Shown one piece after another: positions 25,010-34,307 of a stretch of DNA of 64,000 nucleotides. A program made the translations under genes and the position numbers. Below the pieces are notes generated by a model. It did not search any database and had not been told where the DNA came from. It was given only the letters and a program-made list of their open reading frames with translations. Every line of letters begins with the position of its first letter. Positions within the stretch are counted from its first letter, which is position 1. The stretch comes from Pseudomonas brassicacearum. Its GTDB lineage: Bacteria > Pseudomonadota > Gammaproteobacteria > Pseudomonadales > Pseudomonadaceae. The DNA is taken from the NCBI RefSeq assembly GCF_003732225.1, contig NZ_MOBJ01000002.1, forward strand, positions 186,001 to 250,000. The letters run 5' to 3'.

Positions 25010-28000
25010 TCAGTCGAACATGAACAACGCATCATTGCTGAACTGCGCTTCGAAGCGGTTGGCCGGCATCGGGCGCCCGAACAGATAACCCTGCACCTCG
25101 TCGCAACCGTGTTCGCGCAGGAACTCAAGCTGTTCGTGGGTTTCCACGCCCTCGGCGATTACCGCCAGGTTGAGGCTGTGGGCCATGGCGATGATCGCCC
25201 GGGCAATCTGCGCGTCCTGTTCACCGGACGGCAGGCCGTCGACGAAGGTCCGGTCGATTTTCAGCACATCGATCGGGAACTGCTTCAAGTAGTTCAGCGA
25301 AGAATAACCGGTGCCGAAGTCGTCGACCGCGATGCTCAGGCCAAGGTTTTTCAGCCCGGCGAGAATCTGCATGGCTTCGCTGACTTCGCGCATCAGGATA
25401 CTTTCGGTCAGTTCCAGCTCCAGGCAGGCCGGTGGCAGGCCCGTTTCCTTGAGGATGGTGGCGATGCGCGTGCCAAGTTGGCCGTCGGAGAACTGCCGGG
25501 CGGAGATGTTCACCGAGACTTTCGGTACGCGGACCTTGCTCTGGTGCCAGCTTTTGAGTTGACGGCATGCCTCGCTGATCACCCAGTCGCCGACATCCAC
25601 TACCAGCCCGAGCTCTTCGAGCACCGGAATGAAGTCTCCCGGCGGTACCAGGCCGCGACGCGGATGACGCCAGCGCAGCAAGGCTTCAGCACCGGTCAGG
25701 CGTTTACCGTCGCCGCTGAATTGCGGTTGGTAGTAAAGAACGAATTCGTTTTGCTCAAGGGCGTGGCGCAGGTCGCTTTCCAGCTCCAGACGCTCCAGGG
25801 CGCTGGCGTTCATGTCGGCCTGATAGAACTGGAAGTTGTTCTTGCCGCGCTCCTTGGCGTGGTACATCGCGGTGTCGGCGTTCTTCATCAGCTGGCTCAG
25901 CTCGTTGCCGTCCTGCGGGCTCAAGGCGATGCCGATACTGGCGGTGACAAAGAACTCGCGGCTTTCGAGGACAAATGGCTTCACCAGGCTGGCAAGGATC
26001 TGCTCGGCGACATGAATCGCCCGGTTCAGCGCGATCTCACGGCTGGCACGCGGTTGCAGGAGCAAGGTGAACTCGTCGCCGCCCATGCGCGCTACCGTGT
26101 CGTCATCATCGACGCAACCGAGCAGGCGGGTCGCCATTTCCTTGAGCATGCGGTCGCCGGCGGCGTGGCCGAGGGAGTCGTTGATCGGTTTGAAACGGTC
26201 GAGGTCGAGGAACATCAACACCACCCATGACCGCTGCCGCTCCGCCGATTGCAGCGCGGTGTGCAGCCGGTCCTGGAACAAGGTGCGGTTGGGCAGGTGG
26301 GTCAGGGCATCGTAGTAGGCGAGGCGGTGAATCCGCTGTTCACTGGCCTTGCGCTCACTGATGTCACTGAAGAAACACACGTAGCTGGCGAGGTCGCCTT
26401 CGTCATCGAGTACTGCCGTAATACCGACCCACGCCGGGTAGTGTTCACCGTTGCGGCGCTTGAGCCAGACTTCACCTTCCCAGGTGCTGTGCTGATGCAG
26501 TTGCTTGAGCACATAGCGCAGGTGGGCTTCCTGCTGATCATCGACGGTCAGCATGTTCGGCAACTGGTCGAGGACCTGCGCCACTTCATAACCGCTGACG
26601 CGGCTGAAGGCTTCGTTGGCCTGCACGATGTAGCCGGCCGGGTCGGTGATCAGAATCGCCGACGTCGAATGCTCGAATACCGTGGCCGCCATGCGCAGGT
26701 CCTTCTCGGCGCGACGCTGTTGGCTGATATCGCGACCGACCCCGAGCACGCCTTCGAACGCGCCATGTTCATCCCAGACCAATACCAGGCGCAGCTCGAT
26801 CGGGATTTTGCGTCCGTCGGCGCGCAAGCAGTCGAACAGGAACAACTGGGTTTGCACCTGACTGCGCAATTGCGCCAGTTGTTCGGGTTTATCCAGGGCT
26901 TTGCTGACCCGGTCCATCAGGCTGTAGATGCCGGTCAATTGTTGCGGGTTGGCGATGGTTGATTGCCAGCCGTTCTGGAAGATCCAGTCAACGTCATAGC
27001 CGAGCACGGCGTTCACCGACGGGCTGACGTAATTGAGCGAGAGTTTGCTGTCGGTGGAGAAAATCACGTCGCTGATGCTTTCGGCGAGCATCCGGTAGCG
27101 CTGTTCACTGTCGCGCAAGGACTCGCTGGCTTCGATCTGATCGGTGATGTCTTTGGCCACGCCAATGATGCGGGTAACCTGGTCGTGCTTGTCCCGCGCC
27201 AGCGCTTGCTCGCGGATTTCGAAACGCCGCCATTTGCCGTCGCGGTGGCGAAAGCGCAACTGACACTGCATCAGTTGGGTATAACCGGCCTGGCGCTGTT
27301 CCTGACGCAAACGGTGGTAGTGATCGGCGTCTTCGGGGTGCAGCAGAATTTCCCAGAAGTACTCGCCCATCTGGTGCAGTTCGGTTTTGCTGTAACCCAG
27401 GGTCTGGCCCAGGTGATGGTTGCTGAAAATCATCCGCTGGCTGATCACGTCCTGCACGTAAAGGTGATCCGGGACGGTGCGCACGACATCCGACCAGAAA
27501 CCTTCACGTTCCAGCAGCGACAGCTCGACAATTTTGCGGCTGGTGATGTCGGTGATGCTGAGGATTACCGCCTTGGCGTCCTGCTGTTCTTCCGGCAAGC
27601 GCAGCACCAGCCACAGATGCTGGTCGCGGCCCTGTGTGTCCGTGAGCTTGATTTCCAGTTCCAGCTGTTTCTGCTGGTTGATCACCGCGTCGAGCAACTG
27701 GTTGCCGATGGCATTGCCATCCAGTGGCCCGCCTTCGATCAACAGCTTCCAGGCTTGTTCGCTGGATTGGACGTTGAGCAGGTGCAAGGCGATCTGATTG
27801 ACTTCAGTGATGCGCAACTCTTGCAGCAGCTGCCGGCGTTGCTCGGCGTTCTCCAGCCACAGCCGCAGTTGCTCGCTGGTTTGCAGTTGCGCCTTGTCGA
27901 GGCAGGCTTTGAGCCCCGAGAGATCCAGTACGCAGAGCGCAACACCGGTGCCGTCGAAGATGTCCCGATAGCGCCGACGCCCGTCGTGTACCTGACGCTG

Positions 28001-28858
28001 GCGTCGGCGCATATTCAACAATGCGATGAGCGGTAGCAGCGAGAAGGCCAAACCCAGCAGGCATTTACCGATAAACGCCGGCAGCAGTTGCTCGAATACC
28101 CGTTGCCGGTCAAACAGCCCGCGTAACTGCCAGTCGCTGCTGCTCAGAGGAACGATCAGCACGCTGTCGGCCAGGTCATCGGCGGTGAGCACGCCCGGAT
28201 TATTCGAGGGTAGCCCGTCGTCACGGCTGACGATCTGATGATTGACGCGGTTTTCCACCACCCACAGCGGACGGATTCCTGTGTCACTCTGTTTGGTCAG
28301 TGAAGAGAAAAACGTCGGCCGCAGACGCAAGATCCAATAACCGCGAGTGCTGCCGCTGGCCTGGTGCAGCAATAGATGCACCACCGATCCGTCGTTCGCG
28401 TTGCTGAAGTAATGTGCCTGGGCGTGACTGCGCCGGACCAGATCGCCCAGGTAATCGGCATCCTGGCTGTCGCTGGCGCTGTCACTGAGGATTTTCCCCG
28501 AGGGGCTGAGCAGTGCGAGGCTGAGCAAGTCAGGCAAGGACTGCTGCAGTTTGCGCAACAACGCCTGTTGCTGATCAGCGGTTTGCGGTTGTTCTACGAT
28601 CGGTAGCAGATTCAGCGCGATCTGCGCGTTAAGCGCCATGTTCAGGCTGACTTGCGCGGCCAGATCGGCGGTGTAGTCGATGGTGTATTGGCGCTGGTTT
28701 TTCTGGGTTTCGCTCAGTTGATCGAACAACTGCCAGAGCAGCAATCCGATCAACAGCAGGACGAGCGTCGCCAATGCACCTTTCAAGGTGCCGCGCAGGG
28801 GCGATCCGGTCGCAGGGTGCAGTGCGCTCACGGACGAAGGCGGAGTGACATTGGACAA
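25010..28858 (-). CDS. morA: MorA, membrane PAS-GGDEF-EAL c-di-GMP enzyme
   Basis: The 1282-residue sensor has a transmembrane helix near residues 28-48, a periplasmic domain, a second helix near 265-290, then three to four PAS domains (about 450-820), a GGDEF domain with an intact MGGDEF near residue 925, and an EAL domain with [11 protein letters not shown] near 1055 and [13 protein letters not shown]. Both active sites look complete, so it may make and break c-di-GMP. Orthology with PA4601 MorA, which controls flagellar timing, biofilm and protease secretion, is supported by the glyA neighbour. It is somewhat shorter than the P. aeruginosa protein. A perfect ANR-type box lies 187 bases upstream. 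Confidence 0.94.
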   Translation of the reverse strand: MSNVTPPSSVSALHPATGSPLRGTLKGALATLVLLLIGLLLWQLFDQLSETQKNQRQYTIDYTADLAAQVSLNMALNAQIALNLLPIVEQPQTADQQQALLRKLQQSLPDLLSLALLSPSGKILSDSASDSQDADYLGDLVRRSHAQAHYFSNANDGSVVHLLLHQASGSTRGYWILRLRPTFFSSLTKQSDTGIRPLWVVENRVNHQIVSRDDGLPSNNPGVLTADDLADSVLIVPLSSSDWQLRGLFDRQRVFEQLLPAFIGKCLLGLAFSLLPLIALLNMRRRQRQVHDGRRRYRDIFDGTGVALCVLDLSGLKACLDKAQLQTSEQLRLWLENAEQRRQLLQELRITEVNQIALHLLNVQSSEQAWKLLIEGGPLDGNAIGNQLLDAVINQQKQLELEIKLTDTQGRDQHLWLVLRLPEEQQDAKAVILSITDITSRKIVELSLLEREGFWSDVVRTVPDHLYVQDVISQRMIFSNHHLGQTLGYSKTELHQMGEYFWEILLHPEDADHYHRLRQEQRQAGYTQLMQCQLRFRHRDGKWRRFEIREQALARDKHDQVTRIIGVAKDITDQIEASESLRDSEQRYRMLAESISDVIFSTDSKLSLNYVSPSVNAVLGYDVDWIFQNGWQSTIANPQQLTGIYSLMDRVSKALDKPEQLAQLRSQVQTQLFLFDCLRADGRKIPIELRLVLVWDEHGAFEGVLGVGRDISQQRRAEKDLRMAATVFEHSTSAILITDPAGYIVQANEAFSRVSGYEVAQVLDQLPNMLTVDDQQEAHLRYVLKQLHQHSTWEGEVWLKRRNGEHYPAWVGITAVLDDEGDLASYVCFFSDISERKASEQRIHRLAYYDALTHLPNRTLFQDRLHTALQSAERQRSWVVLMFLDLDRFKPINDSLGHAAGDRMLKEMATRLLGCVDDDDTVARMGGDEFTLLLQPRASREIALNRAIHVAEQILASLVKPFVLESREFFVTASIGIALSPQDGNELSQLMKNADTAMYHAKERGKNNFQFYQADMNASALERLELESDLRHALEQNEFVLYYQPQFSGDGKRLTGAEALLRWRHPRRGLVPPGDFIPVLEELGLVVDVGDWVISEACRQLKSWHQSKVRVPKVSVNISARQFSDGQLGTRIATILKETGLPPACLELELTESILMREVSEAMQILAGLKNLGLSIAVDDFGTGYSSLNYLKQFPIDVLKIDRTFVDGLPSGEQDAQIARAIIAMAHSLNLAVIAEGVETHEQLEFLREHGCDEVQGYLFGRPMPANRFEAQFSNDALFMFD

Positions 28859-29054
28859 ACTGTGATCCTGCGGTTTGGCTGGATTGGCGCGACGTGCACT
28901 ATAAGCCGGACGCCCGGAGGGCGGCTAGCATGCCTTGAGTTGTGGCAAAGTGCCAGCCCCTCTCGGCTGGACTGCCTTTCATCATTAAGGTAGCTTTGCC
29001 GGTTACGCGGGAGCGTTCCAGCTCTTAGACTCAGGCTTTTTTCGCGCGCACGTA

Positions 29055-29068
29055 TTGATAACAATCAA
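29055..29068. promoter_or_regulatory. perfect ANR/FNR box between morA and ettA
   Basis: TTGATAACAATCAA fits TTGAT-N4-ATCAA exactly. It sits in the 285-base divergent gap, 76 bases before ettA and 197 bases before morA. Such a 10-of-10 match is not expected by chance in a gap of this size. I could not assign which gene it serves. Confidence 0.6.
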
Positions 29069-29143
29069 TCGCTGGCGGCGTGTATGGCCTGGCCCGGGCT
29101 TCGCCCGTGCTTATATTCATCAGTCACTGACCCTAGGTTCTCC

Positions 29144-30808
29144 ATGGCTCAATACGTCTTCACCATGCATCGGCTGGGCAAAGTTGTTCCGCCGAAGCGG
29201 GAAATCCTGAAAAACATTTCGCTGTCATTCTTCCCAGGCGCCAAGATCGGCGTACTCGGCCTCAACGGTTCGGGTAAGTCCACTCTGCTGAAAATCATGG
29301 CTGGCGTCGACACCGAGTTCGACGGCGAAGCCCGTCCGATGCCGGAGCTGAACATCGGCTACCTGCCGCAAGAACCGTTGCTGGATCCGACCAAGACCGT
29401 GCGTGAAGTGGTCGAGGAAGCGGTCAGCGTGATCAAGGACGCCCAGGCGCGACTGGATCAGGTCTACGCCGAATACGCCGACCCGGATGCCGACTTCGAC
29501 AAGCTGGCCGCTGAACAGGCCAAACTCGAAGCCATCCTGCAGGCGGGCGACGGTCACAATCTGGATCGCCAACTGGAAGTCGCCGCCGATGCGCTGCGTC
29601 TGCCGGCCTGGGACGCTAAGATCGAATTCCTGTCCGGTGGTGAAAAACGTCGTGTGGCCCTGTGCCGTCTGCTGCTGTCCGCGCCGGACATGCTGCTGCT
29701 CGACGAACCGACCAACCACCTGGACGCCGACTCCGTGGCCTGGCTGGAGCATTTCCTCCACGACTTCCCGGGTACCGTGGTTGCGATCACGCACGACCGT
29801 TACTTCCTGGACAACGTTGCAGGCTGGATCCTGGAACTCGACCGCGGCGCCGGTATTCCGTACGAGGGCAACTATTCGGGTTGGCTGGAAGCCAAGTCCG
29901 ATCGTCTGGCCGCCGAATCCAAACAGCAGTCGGCCCATGAAAAGGCCATGAAGGAAGAGCTGGAGTGGGTGCGCAAAGGCGCCAAGGCTCGTCAGTCGAA
30001 ATCCAAGGCTCGTCTGCAACGCTTCGAAGAAATGCAATCGCAGGAATTCCAGAAGCGCAGCGAAACCAACGAGATCTACATCCCGGCCGGTCCACGCCTG
30101 GGCGACAAGGTCATCGAATTCAAGAACGTCACCAAGGGCTATGGCGATCGCGTTCTGATCGACAACCTGTCGTTCTCCATGCCGAAAGGCGCCATCGTCG
30201 GCGTGATCGGCGGTAACGGTGCGGGTAAATCCACGCTGTTCCGTATGCTGATGGGCAAGGAAACACCGGATTCGGGCAGCATCGAAGTCGGTGAAACCGT
30301 GCAACTGGCCTGTGTCGACCAGAGCCGCGAAGACCTGGACGGCAGCAAGACCGTGTTCCAGCAGATCTCCGACGGTTCCGACCAGATCCGCATCGGCAAC
30401 TACGAGATCCCGTCGCGCACGTATGTCGGTCGCTTCAACTTCAAGGGCGGCGATCAGCAGAAGTTCGTCAAGGACCTGTCCGGTGGTGAGCGTGGTCGCT
30501 TGCACCTGGCGCTGACCCTGAAAGAGGGCGGCAACGTCCTGCTGCTCGACGAACCGTCCAACGACCTCGACGTTGAAACCCTGCGTTCGCTGGAAGAAGC
30601 CCTGCTGGACTTCCCGGGCGCCGCCATTGTGATCTCTCACGATCGGTGGTTCCTTGACCGCGTCGCGACTCACATCCTGGCGTACGAAGACGACTCGCAA
30701 GCCGTGTTCTTCGAAGGTAACTACACCGAGTACGAAGCCGACCGCAAAAAGCGTCTCGGCGATGCCGCTTCCCAGCCGCACCGGGTGCGTCACAAGAAAC
30801 TGGCCTGA
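29144..30808 (+). CDS. ettA: energy-dependent translational throttle protein EttA
   Basis: EttA is an ABC-F ATPase that binds the ribosomal E site and slows the first elongation step when ADP/ATP is high. The 554-residue protein has two ABC domains: Walker A GLNGSGKST and signature LSGGEKRR, then GGNGAGKST and LSGGERGR. The linker with a charged coiled coil (KAMKEELEWVRKGAKARQSKSKAR) is the P-site interaction motif. The arm insertion and length match E. coli EttA. The ATG at 29144 begins MAQYVFTMHRLGKVVPPKR, the conserved start. A strong terminator follows. Confidence 0.96.
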   Translation: MAQYVFTMHRLGKVVPPKREILKNISLSFFPGAKIGVLGLNGSGKSTLLKIMAGVDTEFDGEARPMPELNIGYLPQEPLLDPTKTVREVVEEAVSVIKDAQARLDQVYAEYADPDADFDKLAAEQAKLEAILQAGDGHNLDRQLEVAADALRLPAWDAKIEFLSGGEKRRVALCRLLLSAPDMLLLDEPTNHLDADSVAWLEHFLHDFPGTVVAITHDRYFLDNVAGWILELDRGAGIPYEGNYSGWLEAKSDRLAAESKQQSAHEKAMKEELEWVRKGAKARQSKSKARLQRFEEMQSQEFQKRSETNEIYIPAGPRLGDKVIEFKNVTKGYGDRVLIDNLSFSMPKGAIVGVIGGNGAGKSTLFRMLMGKETPDSGSIEVGETVQLACVDQSREDLDGSKTVFQQISDGSDQIRIGNYEIPSRTYVGRFNFKGGDQQKFVKDLSGGERGRLHLALTLKEGGNVLLLDEPSNDLDVETLRSLEEALLDFPGAAIVISHDRWFLDRVATHILAYEDDSQAVFFEGNYTEYEADRKKRLGDAASQPHRVRHKKLA

Positions 30809-30829
30809 TCAGGCTGGTTGCATAAAAAA

Positions 30830-30857
30830 ACGGGGCCTTCGGGCTCCGTTTTTTTTT
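30830..30857 (+). terminator. ettA terminator
   Basis: An 8-bp stem (ACGGGGCC with GGCTCCGT, one G-U pair) and a TTCG loop at 30830-30849 are followed by nine T. A-rich sequence on the left means it may also end the convergent Gre-family transcript. Confidence 0.92.
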
Positions 30858-30886
30858 GCGCGTCATTCCCAGGCTATGGGTGCGGT

Positions 30887-31378
30887 TCAGCTCGGTTCGA
30901 TGCGGATGATTTCGATCAACTGATCACCGGCCGGTCGCCGCCAGAGCACTTCGTCGTTCAGCTGTGCGCCGAGCAGCGCTCGCCCCAGCGGTGAGCTCCA
31001 GTTGATCAGGCCTTTGGCGGCAGCGGCCTGATCTTCGCCGACCAGTTGCACGCGTCGTTCGGTCCCCAGCTCATCGGCGTACGTCACCCAACTGCCAATC
31101 TGCACTTTTTTGGTGGAAGTGGCCGGTGTCACCACTTGAGCGCTTTGCAGGCGTTGATTGAAGTAACGCAAATCGCGCTCGAGATCGGCCAGCCACTGTG
31201 GGTCAGCTTCCTCGCGGGCTGACTGTTCGCCGTGCAGGGTTTGCAACTCGGCGACTTTGGCCTGCAGCAGGGCCAGCCCTTCGGGCGTGACGTAGTTGGG
31301 CTGCGTGCTGACCTGGCGTTCTACCGGCTGGTCGGCTTGTGGGGTGGCGTTATCTTCATTGACGAAAGCGCGGCTCAT
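30887..31378 (-). CDS. GreA/GreB-family protein with a shortened coiled coil
   Basis: A 163-residue protein with a 28-residue polar N-terminal tail, then a Gre-type coiled coil (YVTPEGLALLQAKVAELQ...FNQRLQSAQVV) and the FKBP-like C-terminal domain (VQIGSWVTYADE...INWSSPLGRALLGAQLNDEVLW). Against GreB from memory, the coil region is about 16 residues shorter and the tip motif GDRSENADY is missing. It may bind RNA polymerase in the secondary channel without rescuing backtracked complexes. It is not the ordinary GreA or GreB. It faces ettA across a shared terminator and is a single gene. Confidence 0.85.
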   Translation of the reverse strand: MSRAFVNEDNATPQADQPVERQVSTQPNYVTPEGLALLQAKVAELQTLHGEQSAREEADPQWLADLERDLRYFNQRLQSAQVVTPATSTKKVQIGSWVTYADELGTERRVQLVGEDQAAAAKGLINWSSPLGRALLGAQLNDEVLWRRPAGDQLIEIIRIEPS

Positions 31379-31507
31379 GGCGGTTCTCCCTGAATGGGGT
31401 TTCGGCCATCGTCGCAGTCTTTTGGTTTCGAAGGTTGTCCGAAAACGACCTGCTGCGAGCGATAAGGAATGGCCTATGGAGCAAATCGGGAAGTGGTGAA
31501 AAGCAAG

Positions 31508-31584
31508 ATCAAAAGATCGCAGGCTTCGCCAGCTCCTACGAGTGAATCGAGAACCCTGTAGGAGCTGCCGAAGGCTGCGATCTT
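31508..31584. repeat. inverted repeat, GTAGGAGCTGC family, variant core
   Basis: Arms 31508-31540 and 31558-31584 are inverse copies. The left arm reads GGCTTCGCC in its core while the right reads GCCGAAGGC, so the inner palindrome differs. The right arm lacks the TTTTGAT end. It lies between the Gre-family and DUF4105 genes. Confidence 0.88.
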
Positions 31585-31595
31585 CACTGCTCGAG

Positions 31596-33449
31596 TCAAT
31601 AGTGATACCACTTCACCTCAAGCATAACTTCATTTTCGGGGGACGCGAGGTGGCTGAACTCACGCTGGGCACTCAAGCGCAGGCCAAGGTTGCGCGACAG
31701 TTCCCACTGCTGGTTCAGGCTCAGGCTGCGTCGTACTTCGCCGTTGGTGAAGTAATCACCTTTGGTTTCCAGGCTCAGATTGCCCAGCGGGTTCTTCCAC
31801 AGTACACCGCTGTTGAAACCGGCAGCCGGGGCGATGAAGCCGGCAAAGTCATTGTTGTGTTCGATACGTACCGTGCCGAGGGCGAAGCCGAGCACGTCAT
31901 CGGCCAATTGCCAGGTGCCGCCGGCGCCGCCGTTGACGTGGCTGACCAGGGTTTCGTCGTCATGTTTGCCCGGTACCCGTTCCAGGCCTCCGGTCACCTG
32001 CCAGGACCAGGGTTGCAGCAACTCGTTGCGCGGGGTCAGTGAGCGGATGGTCGCCAGGTCCAGTTGCTGCAACTGCCAGTGATTGCCTTCGTATTGGCGC
32101 AGTTTCATCTGGAGGATTTCAATCTGTGCGCCGAGGGGAAAGCTTTCGGCGTTGTCGTTGAGGTCGTGATAGGCCATGCGCAGGCCATATTCACCAAAAG
32201 CTTTGTCGCCACGGGTGCCGACACCGGCCTGCCAGGTTCGCGATTCGTGACCGTCTTCCGGTAGGCCGGGGCGTTCGATGGACAGCTCCGGTGGCGGGTT
32301 TTGATTGATTGCCCGCAACAGTTCGAAACTGCGTTGTGCACGCTGTGGGTCGCGTTCCTGGCCATTGGCGCGGTAGCGTTCAAGACGATAGGCCGCGTCG
32401 ATGATCAGCGCCTGACGATCCCGTGGCAGGGCCTTGAAGGTTGGCGCCTGCAGTTGCTGCTGGTCGGCGCTGACCTTCAGCACCCATTGTTGCTCGTCGT
32501 CTGTGAGCGCTTTGGCGCGGCTCAGCAGTTCACGTTCGCGGGACGGACGATAATCGATTTTTTCCACCAGTCCTGCGTCTTTCACGGCTTTGACGGTGTC
32601 GGTGGGAATCGCGGTCAGCGGGAATTGTTCGGTAAGCCTGAGGCTCGGTCGTGCCACTTGCAGCAACTCCAGCAAGCGGTAGGAGCAGTTCTCATCGAAG
32701 AAGAAGTAATCGAACTGAATCTGCTTGAGCTCCCAGATGTGCTCGACCATGCGTTCGGTTTCTGCCTGCGTCAGGTTCAGCCGGTATTCCCACAGATCGC
32801 GGTTCTCCAGGCTGCGGTATTCCGAGAGTTTTTCCTGGTAGGGCACCAGCGCGAACAACCCCGGATAGCCGCCCATCAGGCCTTTCCAGGCATACAGAAT
32901 GCTGTTGTCCGAGCCTTCGATGTAGGCGCCGAAATTGATCGCGTAGCTGAGCAGGGCGGTGTGGTCGCTTTGCACGTCCGCCTGATCGATGCGCAACAAG
33001 GTGTGGCCGAACATCGACGACGGACTGTTCAGGTACGCCGCCGGAAAGATCATCACCGCGCTGTGGGGCGACACGTCCTTGAACCATTGTTTGAATTCGC
33101 TGCAGTCCACCGTCGGCAAATCGTTCAGGTTCAGTTGCGCTTTCAACCAGCGGGTACGCGCGGGGTAAACACATTGCGCGTGTTGCTGGCCTTTGCTGGC
33201 CGGGGCGTAGAGCGCTTGTACGGTGGCCGCCAGTTCTGCGTCGGGATGCTCGGCGCCATTGGCCGCCAGGAAGAACTTCTTGTCGCTGACATAGCTGCGC
33301 CAGCCGCCGAGTTTTGCGGTTTCGTAGTGGCCCAGGGAAATCCAGAACGGGTCGTTGGCCAGTTGCTGCAAACGTTGGTTGTCGATACGAGGCGCGGCGG
33401 ACAGCGGGGCGCAGACAAACAGCGCCAGACAGGCAAGGCGTTTGAGCAT
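31596..33449 (-). CDS. DUF4105 envelope protein with Lnb-like N-terminal domain
   Basis: A 617-residue secreted protein: a signal peptide (MLKRLACLALFVCAPLSAAP), then a DUF4105 / Lnb-N-terminal domain with YPARTRWLKAQL, SSMFGHTLLRID, YAINFGAYIEG, YLW-like tyrosine pairs and FDYFFFDENCSYRLLELL, the conserved His and Asn-Cys residues of a papain-like cysteine peptidase fold. The last 200 residues have alternating aromatic strands ending MLEVKWYHY, like an outer-membrane beta barrel. The protein may process or anchor something at the outer membrane; no substrate is known. It lies 91 bases downstream of the DUF3015 gene, beyond that gene's terminator. Confidence 0.82.
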   Translation of the reverse strand: MLKRLACLALFVCAPLSAAPRIDNQRLQQLANDPFWISLGHYETAKLGGWRSYVSDKKFFLAANGAEHPDAELAATVQALYAPASKGQQHAQCVYPARTRWLKAQLNLNDLPTVDCSEFKQWFKDVSPHSAVMIFPAAYLNSPSSMFGHTLLRIDQADVQSDHTALLSYAINFGAYIEGSDNSILYAWKGLMGGYPGLFALVPYQEKLSEYRSLENRDLWEYRLNLTQAETERMVEHIWELKQIQFDYFFFDENCSYRLLELLQVARPSLRLTEQFPLTAIPTDTVKAVKDAGLVEKIDYRPSRERELLSRAKALTDDEQQWVLKVSADQQQLQAPTFKALPRDRQALIIDAAYRLERYRANGQERDPQRAQRSFELLRAINQNPPPELSIERPGLPEDGHESRTWQAGVGTRGDKAFGEYGLRMAYHDLNDNAESFPLGAQIEILQMKLRQYEGNHWQLQQLDLATIRSLTPRNELLQPWSWQVTGGLERVPGKHDDETLVSHVNGGAGGTWQLADDVLGFALGTVRIEHNNDFAGFIAPAAGFNSGVLWKNPLGNLSLETKGDYFTNGEVRRSLSLNQQWELSRNLGLRLSAQREFSHLASPENEVMLEVKWYHY

Positions 33450-33505
33450 GGTGAGCTACTTAATTCAAAAAAAGACCCAAAGCAGGTCGGGTCCAAAAAA
33501 ACAAA

Positions 33506-33530
33506 ACCTGCCCCCGGTAAAGGGGCAGGT
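33506..33530 (-). terminator. terminator after the DUF3015 gene
   Basis: ACCTGCCCC (33506-33514) pairs with GGGGCAGGT (33522-33530), loop of 7. The A-rich stretch at 33495-33506 gives a U-tract in the minus-strand transcript. It ends the DUF3015 message before DUF4105. Confidence 0.88.
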
Positions 33531-33540
33531 GAGGCCGAGC

Positions 33541-34029
33541 TTAAGCCGGGGTGGCATATTTGGCCAGGCGAGCATCGCCTTTGAGCACGGCCAGGGTATT
33601 GGTATGCACGTCGTCAGCGGTCACGTCAGCCTTGCTGAAGATCTGCTGGAAGTGCTCGTGGGTGACGGTGGCGAAATAAGCACGGTCTTGCGGTGCGACG
33701 CCCAGTACCACGGCATAGGTGGTCAGCGCTTCGCCCTGACCTTTGGCCATGTCTTCGGACAGTTCGTTCATCATGCCGTTCATGGCAATCCAGGACTTGC
33801 CGCCATAAGTCAGCGCGGCGTTGGTTGCGCAACCGTTGGTCCCGGACGTCATGCCGAAGGTGGCGTTGCCGGAGGTGCCGTTGGTGGTGGATGCCAGGAA
33901 GTGCGCCGGGGTGCCACGCTGACCGTTGAACAGCATGTTGCCCCAACCGCAATCCGGTCCGCCTGGCGCCTGAGCCATGGCGTTGAGGGATGCAACGGTG
34001 AAGAGAGTACCAAGAAGAATCCGTTTCAT
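33541..34029 (-). CDS. DUF3015 family periplasmic protein
   Basis: A 162-residue protein with a signal peptide (MKRILLGTLFTVASLNAMA). The mature part has PDCGWGNMLFNGQRG, FGMTSGTNGC and MNELSEDMAKGQGEALTTYAVVLG, the hallmarks of DUF3015. Two cysteines (in DCGWG and NGC) may be bridged. Function is unknown. A terminator follows. The 278-base gap to the protease gene upstream holds no other gene. Confidence 0.85.
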   Translation of the reverse strand: MKRILLGTLFTVASLNAMAQAPGGPDCGWGNMLFNGQRGTPAHFLASTTNGTSGNATFGMTSGTNGCATNAALTYGGKSWIAMNGMMNELSEDMAKGQGEALTTYAVVLGVAPQDRAYFATVTHEHFQQIFSKADVTADDVHTNTLAVLKGDARLAKYATPA

Positions 34030-34307
34030 AGCTGTGTTCTCTTTTGTGTGCGTACCAATGGACAGGGGGTTCTGGCGCCTTCTGACGCCATAGGGCCGGT
34101 TATTTAGTCCAGCCGCGCAGTTTGGAGTTTAGGCACGATCCTGCGGTTCCGTGATTTTTTGCAAAACATTCCCCAATACCATTGATTCACACCTGGCCCG
34201 CCCGGGGTTTGAGCCTTGACTATGCTTTTACCCAAGGCGCGCCTTGCCAGTCGGTATGGGCAGCGCCAGAATGCCTTCAACTGCCCCGCCTGATGTAAGG
34301 AAGCCCG

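Noticed and set aside
29225..30793. 522-codon open frame opposite ettA
   Set aside because: Shadow of ettA; composition is unlike a real protein and there is no start signal.
34200..34240. Heat-shock (sigma-32) promoter before the Lon-like gene
   Set aside because: CTTGAC is followed by CCCA after only about 10 bases, too short for sigma-32 spacing.
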